Source of the DNA: SAR324 cluster bacterium SAR324-CTD7B
GTDB lineage: Bacteria; SAR324; NAC60-12
DNA: 32,606 nucleotides
NCBI GenBank assembly: GCA_002082305.1
Contig: LSNO01000036.1
Span: forward strand, 1 to 32,606
Direction of reading: 5' to 3'
Shown one piece after another: positions 5,492-14,892 of this stretch (position 1 is the first letter of the stretch; every line of letters begins with the position of its first letter). The notes under the pieces were generated by a model. The model was not told the origin of the DNA and did no database searches. It saw only the letters and a program-made list of their open reading frames with translations. Position numbers and translations under genes: made by a program.

Positions 5492-6970
5492 TTACTGTCT
5501 TACCCCATTAACATACTTTCCTTTGATCTTGCCGTTTTTATCGTAATCAGTAATGTTCCATGGTGAATCTTTCCTGAATTCTCCCACTAATTTACCGCCG
5601 TCAGGAAAAAAGTATGTTCCCTGCCCGTTTTTTTTATCATCTTTCCATTCTCCTTCATACTTGTGTCCTTCTAATTCTCCTCCCTCAGGGAAAGTGAATG
5701 ATCCCTGCCCGTTAAATTTTCCATCTTTAAACTCTCCGACATACTTCTCCCCGTTAGCCCAGGTATATGAACCTTGACCATGCCTCTTTTCTTCCTTCCA
5801 TTCTCCTTCATATTTGTTTCCATTTGGAAAAGTGAACAGACCTTGCCCGTGTTTTTTCCCACTCTTGAAATCTCCTATATACTGGTTACCGTCATTATAC
5901 GTGTATGTTCCTCGACCATTTCTTTCTCCATCCTTCCATTCACCCTCATATTTGTTTCCATCAGGAAAAGTGAGAGTTCCCGCTCCACCTGGAATTCCTT
6001 TCTTATTAATTGATCCGACATATTTTCCATCATATTTCTCATTTCCACTTTCAAGCCAGATCCATTTTCCATTCTCATTATGAAGAAACAAGAGCTTTTC
6101 TTTTTTCTTATCAACAACCATTACTCCATGGACCCACTTTTTAATCATTTTTTCGTTTTTGCCGAATTCAGTAATATTAAAAAGTTTACCTTTTCTGAAT
6201 TCACCTACTCTTTTTGCTCCATTTTTCCAAGTGAAAGTTCCCTGTCCATGTTGTTTGTCATCCTTGAATTCACCTTGATACATAGATCCACTGGCATAAG
6301 TGAAAGTCCCCTGTCCATTTTTTTTGCTTTTTTCCCACTGTCCTACATACCGGTTCCCATTAGGCGAAGTAAAAGTTCCTTGTCCATGTTTTTTTCCGTC
6401 CTTGAATTCACCTTGATACGTAGATCCACTGGTATATGTGAAAATCCCCCTCCCATGTTTTTTCCCATCCTTGAAATCGCCTATATATTGGTTGCCACTG
6501 GGTGTATTATATATTCCTGAACCATTCGGTTTCCCATTTTCAATTGTTCCTTCGTACTTATAATCCTTTCCTGCAACACCTTCCTCATGCCAACCCCATC
6601 TACCGCTCACCTTTCGAAGAAACAGTACCATTTTTATTTTCTCACCTGCTCCTATAATATACTTCCCTTTTGCAGTCCTTCCTATGAGTTTTCCTTCATT
6701 GTTGAAATGGTCGGTGTTCCACTCGTTCCCATTTTTCCACTCACCAGTCACTCTTTTACCATCAGGAAAAGATAATATTCCCTTTCCATCAGGTTCCCCG
6801 TTTGAGGTTATTCCTTCGTATTTTTGTTGAACATTTTCATCTCCATAACTCTCCCATTCATGACCGGAAGATATTTGCCATAGGTACAACACTTCTGGTT
6901 CTGCCGAATTAACTGACAGAGGTGAAGTCAAGAGAAGGAGGAAGATAAAGATTTTTAGTAAAAGTCTCAT
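5492..6970 (-). CDS. Large secreted MORN-repeat protein with repeated modules
   Basis: A 492-residue exported protein: signal peptide 1-23 (MRLLLKIFIFLLLLTSPLSV, then NSA), then three modules. Each opens with a hydrophobic strand and a W-x-W or E-W turn (27-45, 114-140, 292-318), continues with KY-x-G and MORN units, and closes with a cap like GEFRKDSPWNITDYDKNGKI (78-103, 256-284, 463-491). Module 1 has one MORN; modules 2 and 3 have about five and six. The secreted MORN protein at 2461-2913 is a single-module version. The ATG at 6970 is preceded by two tandem promoter-like copies (7002-7030, 7081-7108) and followed by hairpins. It is likely periplasmic or surface-located and perhaps binds lipid or protein; no enzyme domain is present. 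Confidence 0.85.
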   Translation of the reverse strand: MRLLLKIFIFLLLLTSPLSVNSAEPEVLYLWQISSGHEWESYGDENVQQKYEGITSNGEPDGKGILSFPDGKRVTGEWKNGNEWNTDHFNNEGKLIGRTAKGKYIIGAGEKIKMVLFLRKVSGRWGWHEEGVAGKDYKYEGTIENGKPNGSGIYNTPSGNQYIGDFKDGKKHGRGIFTYTSGSTYQGEFKDGKKHGQGTFTSPNGNRYVGQWEKSKKNGQGTFTYASGSMYQGEFKDDKQHGQGTFTWKNGAKRVGEFRKGKLFNITEFGKNEKMIKKWVHGVMVVDKKKEKLLFLHNENGKWIWLESGNEKYDGKYVGSINKKGIPGGAGTLTFPDGNKYEGEWKDGERNGRGTYTYNDGNQYIGDFKSGKKHGQGLFTFPNGNKYEGEWKEEKRHGQGSYTWANGEKYVGEFKDGKFNGQGSFTFPEGGELEGHKYEGEWKDDKKNGQGTYFFPDGGKLVGEFRKDSPWNITDYDKNGKIKGKYVNGVRQ

Positions 6971-7001
6971 GGGTTTCTATTTGTTGGTTAGCAGAATTGG
7001 A

Positions 7002-7030
7002 AATATATCATCATTAGGTATTTTTTACAA
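7002..7030 (-). promoter_or_regulatory. Promoter-like repeat D, proximal to the large MORN gene
   Basis: On minus: -35 TTGTAA (7025-7030), 17-bp spacer AAAATACCTAATGATGA, -10 TATATT (7002-7007). The spacer shares ACC-x-A-x-TGATG with copies B, C and E. Confidence 0.6.
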
Positions 7031-7080
7031 GAAAGGGCTTTCCCGGGGTTGAGGTGGCCTGTGCAAACTCTCTTTAACAT

Positions 7081-7108
7081 AATATAACATCATTTGGTAT
7101 ATTTTCAA
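7081..7108 (-). promoter_or_regulatory. Promoter-like repeat E, distal to the large MORN gene
   Basis: On minus: -35 TTGAAA (7103-7108), 16-bp spacer ATATACCAAATGATGT, -10 TATATT (7081-7086). It lies in tandem behind copy D, about 110 bp before the gene. Confidence 0.5.
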
Positions 7109-7194
7109 GAAATGGTAATTTTAACTTGAGCATATTTTGTTTTAAAGAATTTAGACTTTCAAGGAGTAACTTTCCAAAATAAAGTTATAACATC

Positions 7195-8031
7195 CTAAAT
7201 TTGTGTTACTGCGGGGTCCGGACAAAAACGTAATCCTTCTTCCAGTCCATCCAAAATTTTCATTTGCTCATTATTCAAATTGAAATCAAATACATTAGCG
7301 TTTTCTCCGATTCTTTCCGGACTTACAGATTTCGGGATAACTGTATGTCCACGCTGCAAAGCCCAGCGAATCATCACCTGAGCAGCAGATTTTTTCATTT
7401 CTTTTGCAATCCGACAAAGATTGGGATCATCAAAACGATTTCCTCTTGAAAGCGGACAATAACCGGTCAGGTGAATGTTTTCTTTTTGGCAAAATGAGTA
7501 AATGTGTTCCTGCTGTAAAAAAGGACTCAACTCTATCTGGTTTACGACCGGATGTTCACTGCCTTCGACTAGCAATTCTTTCAGGTGTCTTGGAGCAAAA
7601 TTACTGACACCGATAGAGCGGCTTCGTCCTTCTTTTTTGATTCTTTCTAAGGCCCTCCAAATTTTAAGCTGAGATCCTTTTTCAGGCCAATGAATCAGGT
7701 AAAGATCCACATAATCTAGATTCATCTTTTGCAAGCTGACATCAAATGCTTTCAAGGCATGATCATAGCCTAAACCACTGTCCCACAACTTGGTTGTCAC
7801 AAAGACCTCTTCTCTTTTTAAACCCGAATCGTTAACGGCAGCACCAACATCTTTTTCATTTCCATACATTTCTGCAGTGTCAATATGCCGGTATCCTGCG
7901 TTTAAAGCAGACAAAACGGCATCATAAGTCTCTTTTCCTGACTGGGCAGCCCAGACTCCAAGTCCAAACAATGGCATGCTGTTACCGTCCTGGAGTGTAA
8001 TACGGCTGCTGATATTCAAAGGTGAGAACAC
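7195..8031 (-). CDS. Aldo/keto reductase
   Basis: A 278-residue NADPH-dependent oxidoreductase of the AKR superfamily, near the usual ~275-residue size of bacterial 2,5-diketo-D-gluconate reductase-like members. The (beta/alpha)8 landmarks are present: MPLFGLGVW near the N-terminus, the catalytic tetrad Asp51, Tyr56, Lys81 and His114 (in HIDTAEMYGNE, TTKLW and YLIHWP), GVSNF, and the cofactor-binding VIPKSVSPERIGEN near the C-terminus. The start is GTG at 8031; the ribosome binding site is weak, but the next ATG would cut into the fold. It stands alone, 111 bp downstream of the MFS gene. The substrate cannot be told from sequence. Confidence 0.9.
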   Translation of the reverse strand: MFSPLNISSRITLQDGNSMPLFGLGVWAAQSGKETYDAVLSALNAGYRHIDTAEMYGNEKDVGAAVNDSGLKREEVFVTTKLWDSGLGYDHALKAFDVSLQKMNLDYVDLYLIHWPEKGSQLKIWRALERIKKEGRSRSIGVSNFAPRHLKELLVEGSEHPVVNQIELSPFLQQEHIYSFCQKENIHLTGYCPLSRGNRFDDPNLCRIAKEMKKSAAQVMIRWALQRGHTVIPKSVSPERIGENANVFDFNLNNEQMKILDGLEEGLRFCPDPAVTQI

Positions 8032-8142
8032 TTGGATAGACTTATTTTCGATTATACTGTTTGGGTGATAACTTGCTTCGAATTTAACTCATCTGCAAAT
8101 ATTTTCCAAATATTAAAGTTATTGATCTGATTTTGTGCATGT

Positions 8143-9369
8143 TCATAGTTGACTGCCATCAAGATTGATTATTTCTCCCTGTCGAATCGTCACCCAGATT
8201 ACTGATGACAGCACTACCACCGCTCCTATAACCACGGCAACCGGGGCTGAGAATTTTGTAGCCAGGGCTCCGGAAGCAAGTCCGCCGAGTGCAATCATGC
8301 TGAAAGTGATGCTGTGAATTCCCATCACGCGACCGCGCAAATTATCGGGTACTTTGAGCTGTAAAACTGTCATGGAGCTAACCAGAAAGACTGAACTAAA
8401 GGCTGAAGCCAAAACCGCGAAAAAGCAGGCAAGCCAAAATGCCCCGGCCGCATTGGCCAATGTCCCTGTAACCAGACTGAAACCTGCCAGTGAGAATGGT
8501 GCCAACGCTGCGCAAGATAACATCATCAACCCCAGTCGACGGGATTGCTGAAAGTGAGATATGAACAAGTTCCCGGTTACTGAACCGAGCCCGGTTGCCG
8601 AAATCAATAAACCATATCCGCGTTCTCCACTATGTAATATGTCAGCAAAGATCGGCATGATCTGTACAAAAGATGTTCCAAAAAACATGGAGATCCAAGT
8701 CAACAGGATCAAGGTTAGGAACAATCGTTGGTGAAGAACATATCTCACTCCATCTTTAAACTCGTGCCAGGGGTCAGTCTTATCCTGAATTATCTGCTCC
8801 AGTTCAATTGAAAACAGTACCATAACCATTGTTATGAAACCAATTCCACACATGACAAAGATTAGTGAGGTGTCGGTCAGTGCAATGAGCAGTCCTCCAA
8901 TTGCCGGAAAAATCATACGTGATCCCTGCCAAAGGATAGAATTTAATGCAACGGCGCTCATCATCTGTTTTGGTTCAATCAGTGCTGGAAAAATCGAAGA
9001 GCGCGACGGAAAATCAAAACCCTGTACCAATCCAAGCAGGGCTGAAATTAAGAGAACGTGCCAAACCCGCACTAGCTCAGTGGCATCCAGTACCGCCAGT
9101 ATAAGCAGCAGTATAGCAGAAGTCCCAGTGGTCAAAATTAAAACTGAGCGGCGGTTTATTCGATCTGCAACCAGACCACCAACCAGAGTTGCAAGAATGG
9201 TGGGTACGGCAGTTGCTGCACCAAGCAGGCCGAGATCGAGTGCAGAATCGCTGAGTTCGAAAACAAGCCATGCCATCCCTACAAAATAAAGCTGCGTACT
9301 ACCTACTGAGGCGATGGATCCAAGCCAGAAACGTCTGTAAGGACCAGATGAAAGCGCATCAAATCGCAC
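8143..9369 (-). CDS. MFS transporter, EntS/MFS_3-like
   Basis: A 408-residue major facilitator with about twelve membrane helices. The loop between helices 2 and 3 carries motif A (GGLVADRINRRS, residues 64-75), and the start (FDALSSGPYRRFWLGSIAS) is typical of the MFS_3 group that includes the enterobactin exporter EntS and many putative drug or siderophore exporters. It sits in the inner membrane and is probably proton-driven. GTG at 9369 is chosen because GGAGGAG lies six bases upstream. No siderophore genes are nearby, so the cargo is unknown. Confidence 0.85.
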   Translation of the reverse strand: MRFDALSSGPYRRFWLGSIASVGSTQLYFVGMAWLVFELSDSALDLGLLGAATAVPTILATLVGGLVADRINRRSVLILTTGTSAILLLILAVLDATELVRVWHVLLISALLGLVQGFDFPSRSSIFPALIEPKQMMSAVALNSILWQGSRMIFPAIGGLLIALTDTSLIFVMCGIGFITMVMVLFSIELEQIIQDKTDPWHEFKDGVRYVLHQRLFLTLILLTWISMFFGTSFVQIMPIFADILHSGERGYGLLISATGLGSVTGNLFISHFQQSRRLGLMMLSCAALAPFSLAGFSLVTGTLANAAGAFWLACFFAVLASAFSSVFLVSSMTVLQLKVPDNLRGRVMGIHSITFSMIALGGLASGALATKFSAPVAVVIGAVVVLSSVIWVTIRQGEIINLDGSQL

Positions 9370-9558
9370 GCAGAACTCCTCCAGTATCCCATGGGAATCT
9401 TCGATATACCTTTGAACTCACAGCGGATTCAGTCTTGATTTCGACTCGATCGACTATACGCGTGGCAGAGGAAAGAGTAAGTGTTATGTTCACGATGGCT
9501 GATAAAGGATTTTTCAATGATTTCTGAAGGATCGCTTATGCGGGGCAGTTTATTTTGT

Positions 9559-11301
9559 TCAGATTGGAATGGATTCCAGAATTTCCCGAAGTTCCTGCTT
9601 GAGCTCAGGATTCTGGTAATGCTGTGTCAGTAAAAAATCTTCCACACTCAGATCCGTCATCTTGAATGCCTGCTTCAAAGTTTCAGCTGATTTTATTCCT
9701 TCCCCCAATTTAGAGAGTGAAGCTGTGAGGTAGAAAATACTTTCACGGTCTGGTGTTTTCATTTTTCTAAAACAATTTACGGCCTCACTGTATTTTCCCA
9801 GCCAGAAATAACACATCCCTTCGTCGACAAACAAGTCATCGGGACAAAAAGGATTGATGCGCATGGCATGTTGGACTATTTCAAGTGCTTTTTCGGGCTC
9901 ACCGAGATATACAAGCAGAGCTGCGTTTTTGCCCATGATGTATGCGTCGCTGGGACAAAGTTCCATGGCTCTTTCCTGATGGTGTCGGGCAAGTTCGAAG
10001 TCACCTCTAACCAGTGATATAGCTCCCATGATCCGGTGCGCTTCATGATCGTTTTGGTCGATTTCGAGTGAACGAATCACAGAATCAGCACATTGATCAA
10101 TCCAGTCTTCGCCATACTCGTCTGGGCGCCAGCCAACGTAATTTGATAAGGAACAGGCCCGCCAGGCATGGGCCCGTGCGCAGTTAGGATCAACTTCAAT
10201 TGCTTGATCGAAGAATTCAACAGCTTTTTTAGCATTCTCCACCGTAACATTGCTTTTCCTGTGATACTCAAGTCCCTGAAGTACGAGATCATATGCTGTA
10301 TGATTCTCAGGCTTGACACGCACCAACTGTTTTACTTCTTCATCATCCACGTGTCCAACGATGGTAGAGACGATTGTTTCGACTAACTCATCCTGAATAT
10401 CGAACATTTCATCAATAGTGAAATCGAAATTATGAGACCAGATTGTATTTTCACGATCAGCAGATATTAGTTTGGCTCCGATCCTGACCTTCTGACCCAG
10501 TTTTCTCACACTTCCTTCAAGGATGTAGCGCACTCCAAGTTCCTTTCCAATCTCTTTGGGACTTTTCGATTTGTCCCTGTAGGTAAAGCTGGCATTGCCT
10601 GAGACAACCAAAAGTTTGCTATATTTTGAAAGCACGGTAATGAGGTCTTCGGAAAATCCCTCACAGAAATATGCCTGATCCTCGTCTTTACTAAGATTTT
10701 TAAAAAGCATTACTGCCAGTGAACCTTGTTCGGCTTTTTCAACCTTGATTTGGGGCGAATCTTCGTATTGGTTAAAACGAACACCTCCTTTTTCCTGAAT
10801 TACGAAATAAGCCTGTATTGGCTCTACAATGTTCTTCAAGTCCAGTTTTCCAGCATCTTCAAAGGAAACCCGAATTTTCTGATTGATCAAATCAAAGACA
10901 GTTTTTGAAACGCAGATTCCTGAGGGCTGTGCTGCGGATTCAAGGCGGGCCGCCACATTTACCGCATCTCCAAAAAGATTGTCTTTGGAGACCATCACGT
11001 CCCCGATATTTATTCCTATCCTGAAAATCATTTGCTGATCCTCAGGAATATCTTCATTCATGGTTTTCATTTTACCCTGTATCTGAACGGCACATTCGGC
11101 GGCTTTGACAGGGCTCCCGAATTCAGCAATCACACTGTCGCCCGCACTGCCGAAAATGATACCATTATAGTCGGTAATTGCACTGTCTATTACCTCCCTT
11201 CTCTCCCCCAAAATCTCCAGGGTCTTCTCCTCGTTATTCCCCATCATTTTACTATAACCGACTACGTCGGAAGCAAAGATGGTGCTTAATTTTCGTTCCA
11301 T
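9559..11301 (-). CDS. Class III adenylate cyclase with TPR repeats
   Basis: A 580-residue soluble signalling protein. Residues 1-170 are a class III nucleotide cyclase domain: metal-binding Asp12 (FASDVVGYS) and Asp55 (GSAGDSVIAEF), then NLFGDAVNVAARLES, with Asp112 at the adenine-selecting position and transition-state residues Asn115 and Arg119. The position where many cyclases carry a purine-binding Lys is Gly51 here. Residues ~190-320 match the linker of rhizobial-type cyclases (SLAVMLFKNLS, then GVRYILEGSVRK). Residues ~330-560 are TPR-like helix pairs. It should make cAMP from ATP, with the TPR part sensing a partner. It is transcribed alone, or after the gene at 11347 (45-bp gap). Confidence 0.85.
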   Translation of the reverse strand: MERKLSTIFASDVVGYSKMMGNNEEKTLEILGERREVIDSAITDYNGIIFGSAGDSVIAEFGSPVKAAECAVQIQGKMKTMNEDIPEDQQMIFRIGINIGDVMVSKDNLFGDAVNVAARLESAAQPSGICVSKTVFDLINQKIRVSFEDAGKLDLKNIVEPIQAYFVIQEKGGVRFNQYEDSPQIKVEKAEQGSLAVMLFKNLSKDEDQAYFCEGFSEDLITVLSKYSKLLVVSGNASFTYRDKSKSPKEIGKELGVRYILEGSVRKLGQKVRIGAKLISADRENTIWSHNFDFTIDEMFDIQDELVETIVSTIVGHVDDEEVKQLVRVKPENHTAYDLVLQGLEYHRKSNVTVENAKKAVEFFDQAIEVDPNCARAHAWRACSLSNYVGWRPDEYGEDWIDQCADSVIRSLEIDQNDHEAHRIMGAISLVRGDFELARHHQERAMELCPSDAYIMGKNAALLVYLGEPEKALEIVQHAMRINPFCPDDLFVDEGMCYFWLGKYSEAVNCFRKMKTPDRESIFYLTASLSKLGEGIKSAETLKQAFKMTDLSVEDFLLTQHYQNPELKQELREILESIPI

Positions 11302-11346
11302 TTATTTACTCTTTATCAAATGGGGTAAGCCGTTGACTTAAGTGAC

Positions 11347-11937
11347 TTAACTGAGAGCCCAATTCACTGCATCCTCCAGACGGTCATCGCCCCAGAACAG
11401 TTCACCATCAACGATGAAACTTGGGCTGCCGAAAATACGTTTTGACTGTGCTTGTTCGGTTTGACTTAGATAGGCTTTAGCAATTGTTTCATCAGCAGCC
11501 AGTTCCAGGACTCTTTCCGGATCCTGATCGATCTCCCTGAGACTTTCTGAAACGTTTGGTTCACTTCCGGGCTCGAGACCAGCAACAAACCAGCGCCGGT
11601 ATGTCGCTATGACGTAATCGGAACACCAGCCTTCCTGCATTCCAATTACCGCAATTTTGTTTGCTAGATCGAACTCCTTCAGCGGATAAGGAGCAGGAAC
11701 TTTAGCCTCAAATCCATAGCCTTGTGCCCGACGTTCGATGTCCCGCCACATATAATCCGCCTTTACCTGCTTTGTTGGAGGAAAAGGTACGTTGTCCATC
11801 TCGAGCATTATTTTTCGCACACTGAAAGGCTGCCAGGAAAACTTGACTTCAAATTTTTGTTCAACTTCTTTGAGGCGTGTAACCGAAAGATAGGTGTAGG
11901 TACTGCCGATGGAGAACCAGAATTCTATTTCTTTCAT
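11347..11937 (-). CDS. DsbA-family / 2-hydroxychromene-2-carboxylate isomerase-like protein
   Basis: A 196-residue thioredoxin-fold protein of the kappa-GST/HCCA isomerase group. IEFWFSIGSTYTYLSV puts Ser12 at the usual glutathione-activating position, and GSPSFIVDGELFWGDDRL near the C-terminus is the family's cis-Pro segment. There is no CxxC, so it is not a disulfide oxidoreductase. Relatives isomerise aromatic breakdown intermediates using glutathione; many members have unknown substrates. No aromatic catabolism genes are near. It may share a transcript with the cyclase gene 45 bp downstream. The ATG at 11937 has no strong ribosome binding site. Confidence 0.85.
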   Translation of the reverse strand: MKEIEFWFSIGSTYTYLSVTRLKEVEQKFEVKFSWQPFSVRKIMLEMDNVPFPPTKQVKADYMWRDIERRAQGYGFEAKVPAPYPLKEFDLANKIAVIGMQEGWCSDYVIATYRRWFVAGLEPGSEPNVSESLREIDQDPERVLELAADETIAKAYLSQTEQAQSKRIFGSPSFIVDGELFWGDDRLEDAVNWALS

Positions 11938-12008
11938 GGATTTAATTTTATTGAAGTTTAATATTTACATTTAGTCAGTTCAACGATGTAATTTCTGAGC
12001 GAATCGTA

Positions 12009-12069
12009 ACATTCAAATTATGAAGTGTCAACAAATTAACAACCGGTATTTTGACCTCTTTACAAGCTG
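12009..12069. other. Short intergenic spacer
   Basis: Between fmt and the HCCA-isomerase-like gene on the same strand I see no hairpin with a T-run, so the two may be co-transcribed across the 132-bp gap (11938-12069) or have separate promoters that I cannot place. Confidence 0.2.
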
Positions 12070-13008
12070 TTATTCCAAAACTGTTCCCACGATTTGGGGG
12101 TTTCCTCGTAAAAATGAATCTGCATCCATTTCCTGTTTGCCTTCCGGTTTAAGACGCAAGATTCGCAAACCTCCGGTACGTGTGCCCACGGTCAATTCCG
12201 GATAAACTTTTCCCGACTCAAAGCTTTCATTCACTACTTCAACTTTTGTCAACTGAATCCTGCGTTTGTTTTCATTTTTTCCGGATATGCTATAAAAAGT
12301 AAAAATTCCTGGCCATGGTGTAAATGCCCGTAATTTACGTTCAATTTCGCGGGCCGTTTCTTCAGTCCAGCGTACTCGACCTTCATCTTTTTTGATGATT
12401 CTACAGTAAGTTGCCTCCCCCTCATTTTGCTCTGAAGTGGTGAAATTATCTTCAAGCAATTTTGGTAAAGTATTGCGAATAAGCTGTCCTCCAATTTCTG
12501 CCAGCCTGCTTCCGAGTAACGGAGTTGTGTCATCCGGACGAATGCTTTCGGGGTAGGAAGCGGCAACCAGGGGGCCTGCATCAAGTTTCAAAACAATTTT
12601 TTGTAAAGATACACCCGTTGTTTCAAGTCCGGAAGTAATTGCCGCCTGTACCGGAGAGGCTCCACGCAATTTCGGCAAAAAAGAGAAATGCAGATTGAAA
12701 CAGTCGATCCTGGGAATCTCTAAAAAAGAATGTGGTAAAATTTGTCCATAAGCACATACTATAATCAGTTCCGGAGCTAATGATCTCACCAATTCCAGTG
12801 TTTCCGGATTTCCCGCTTTTTCCGGAGAATGAACAGGCAATTTTTGAGTTTGTGAAAATTGCTTTATGGATGACGGAGTCAGAACCCGCTTGCGTCCAAC
12901 CGGCCTGTCCGGCTGAGTAAAAACGGCGCTGATTTCTGATCCGGAATCCAAAACTGCCTGTAAAGAAGGGATTGCCCATTCCGGTGTTCCCATGAAAATT
13001 ATGCTCAT
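12070..13008 (-). CDS. fmt: Methionyl-tRNA formyltransferase
   Basis: A 312-residue enzyme that formylates initiator Met-tRNA using 10-formyltetrahydrofolate. It begins with the typical IIFMGTPEWAIPSL. The catalytic triad is Asn105, His107 and Asp143 (in CFNLHFSFLPKLRGASPV and LDAGP). The C-terminal tRNA-binding domain (LRAFTPWPGIFTFYS onward) is complete, and the length matches the E. coli enzyme (315). It lacks the usual def (peptide deformylase) neighbour. It is divergent from the carboxyltransferase gene, with 138 bp between them. The start is ATG at 13008. Confidence 0.96.
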   Translation of the reverse strand: MSIIFMGTPEWAIPSLQAVLDSGSEISAVFTQPDRPVGRKRVLTPSSIKQFSQTQKLPVHSPEKAGNPETLELVRSLAPELIIVCAYGQILPHSFLEIPRIDCFNLHFSFLPKLRGASPVQAAITSGLETTGVSLQKIVLKLDAGPLVAASYPESIRPDDTTPLLGSRLAEIGGQLIRNTLPKLLEDNFTTSEQNEGEATYCRIIKKDEGRVRWTEETAREIERKLRAFTPWPGIFTFYSISGKNENKRRIQLTKVEVVNESFESGKVYPELTVGTRTGGLRILRLKPEGKQEMDADSFLRGNPQIVGTVLE

Positions 13009-13146
13009 TATTATTACACAGTAGAAATGATAAATTATAATTTAGCTGATAACACTATAGTTTAACTTGCTTTGCAAGTGATTTGGGATTAAAGTTCTGT
13101 TTAGTTAATTTTATTAAAGTGGCCCCTTTTATTTTGATGCTGAGCT

Positions 13147-14799
13147 GTGGAAAAATTAAATCTCGAAAATCCATTGGATCCAAAAACATCTAAAAAGGTT
13201 TCTGAAAAAGAAACTCCTGCAATGCTTTATGACCAGATGCTGAAGCGTGGTGAAGAGTTGCTGGAAAAGCCTTTGCAGGGCGGTGGTGAATCACGGGTTC
13301 GTGTTCAGCACAGCAAGGGGCGGATGACAGTATGGGAGCGAATCAAAGTTTTGACTACAGCCGAAGCCCACATTACTTTTCAAAACTGGGGTGCGGAACT
13401 GGACGGTGCCGGAATTGTGACTGGAATTCTCAACATTGACGGACGCGATGTTGCGGTTTACGGACATGATTTTACCGTTCGTGCAGGTTCAATGGACGCA
13501 ACAAACGGAAGCAAAATTGCGCGCCTTATTTTGATGGCGGGAGAGCACGGTATTCCATTAATTGGTATGAATGATTCCGCAGGAGCTTATGTGCCGGCTG
13601 GTGTGGGAGGGCTTGACGGATATTCGGAAGCATTTTCGGCCATGCGTAAAATAAGCGGTATAGTGCCTTCGATCCTGCTGATGTTTGGCTACAATGCCGG
13701 AGGAGGAGCATATCTGCCGCGGCAGGGTTCCTTCGTGATACAGCCTGAAAATACCTTTTTTGGTTTAACCGGCCCGGACGTTGTACGTGAGGCGCTTGGT
13801 GAAGATATTACTGCCGATGATTTGGGAGGTCCGAAAGTTCACAGTAAAAGCGGTGTGGTTGACTTGACTGCTCCGGATGAATTGGGAGCATTGCGCACTG
13901 CTTTGAGACTTTTGCGTTATCTGCCTGACAATAATTACACAGCGCCTCCTTTTCGTGCAACCTCTTTATCAATGGACGAGTATGTCGAAGAGGAAGCAAT
14001 TCTGCTCCACAAAACATTCACCAATCCAGTTACTGGTTTCAACACGCCTTTTGATATGAGACTGTTTTTGCAGCAGCTTGTTGATTATGGAGATTATTTT
14101 GAATTTCAGGAAGTCAGGGCAAAACAACTGACCACGGCATTTGGCAGAATGGGTGGCAATGTAGTTGGTTTCATTGCCAACAACAGCGCTTTTGCTTCCG
14201 GAAACATCGACACAGAATCCTCCAGAAAAGGTGCAAAATTTATTCGATTTTGCAACCTCTACAACATTCCGGTTATTTTTCTTGAAGATGTCAGTGGCTA
14301 TGCTCCGGGCTCTGAGCAGGAACGTGCGGGAGTCGTTCAGGCAGGTCGGGAACTACTGGATGCAATCGTGGATTTGCGCGTACCCAGACTGACGCTGATA
14401 GTCAGGAATGCTTTTGGAGGGGCATACTGTGCCTGGAACAGTTATCACGTTGGCGGTGATTTTGTTTTTGCCCTGCCAAGTGCAAGAATTGCTGTGATGG
14501 GTCCGGCTGGAAGACAGTATGTTTACAAAGATGAATTTCGAGAAATTCTGAAAAATTTTCAGCAAAGTCTTGATTCCGGAGTGGAGGAACATGAAGCTGC
14601 AATTGTTCGAGATAAGGCAATGGCAAAACTGACTTTACGTTATGAGAGGGAATTGCTCAATCCGGAAGAAGCTCTGCGGCTTGGTTCTGTTTCCAGTATT
14701 GTAATGCCCGGGCACAGCCGAAAGGTTTTGGGCAACGCACTGTGTTATCTCCTGCGTCATTATCAACCTAGCGCTATGGGCGGACCGCAAAGGGAATAG
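13147..14799 (+). CDS. Acyl-CoA carboxylase carboxyltransferase (beta) subunit
   Basis: A 550-residue protein of the crotonase-fold carboxyltransferase family (PccB/AccD5/MccB-like). It moves CO2 from carboxybiotin to an acyl-CoA. Both oxyanion-hole segments are present: [10 protein letters not shown] around residue 184 and [10 protein letters not shown] around 424, and the acyl-CoA domain contains [15 protein letters not shown]. The usual partners, biotin carboxylase and biotin carrier, are not adjacent, so the alpha subunit must be elsewhere. Propionyl-, methylcrotonyl- or another acyl-CoA specificity cannot be set from sequence. The start is a GTG at 13147 with a poor ribosome binding site; ATG at residue 26 is the alternative. 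First gene of a plus-strand run reaching 18051. Confidence 0.9.
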   Translation: MEKLNLENPLDPKTSKKVSEKETPAMLYDQMLKRGEELLEKPLQGGGESRVRVQHSKGRMTVWERIKVLTTAEAHITFQNWGAELDGAGIVTGILNIDGRDVAVYGHDFTVRAGSMDATNGSKIARLILMAGEHGIPLIGMNDSAGAYVPAGVGGLDGYSEAFSAMRKISGIVPSILLMFGYNAGGGAYLPRQGSFVIQPENTFFGLTGPDVVREALGEDITADDLGGPKVHSKSGVVDLTAPDELGALRTALRLLRYLPDNNYTAPPFRATSLSMDEYVEEEAILLHKTFTNPVTGFNTPFDMRLFLQQLVDYGDYFEFQEVRAKQLTTAFGRMGGNVVGFIANNSAFASGNIDTESSRKGAKFIRFCNLYNIPVIFLEDVSGYAPGSEQERAGVVQAGRELLDAIVDLRVPRLTLIVRNAFGGAYCAWNSYHVGGDFVFALPSARIAVMGPAGRQYVYKDEFREILKNFQQSLDSGVEEHEAAIVRDKAMAKLTLRYERELLNPEEALRLGSVSSIVMPGHSRKVLGNALCYLLRHYQPSAMGGPQRE

Positions 14800-14892
14800 C
14801 CGAAACAGCTTGAAAAATCAAACAAAAAGTGTATCCTGATTTGTTTGAATCTGTTTGTCTTTCTACAGTTTAAATTACATCTTTCATTTTAT

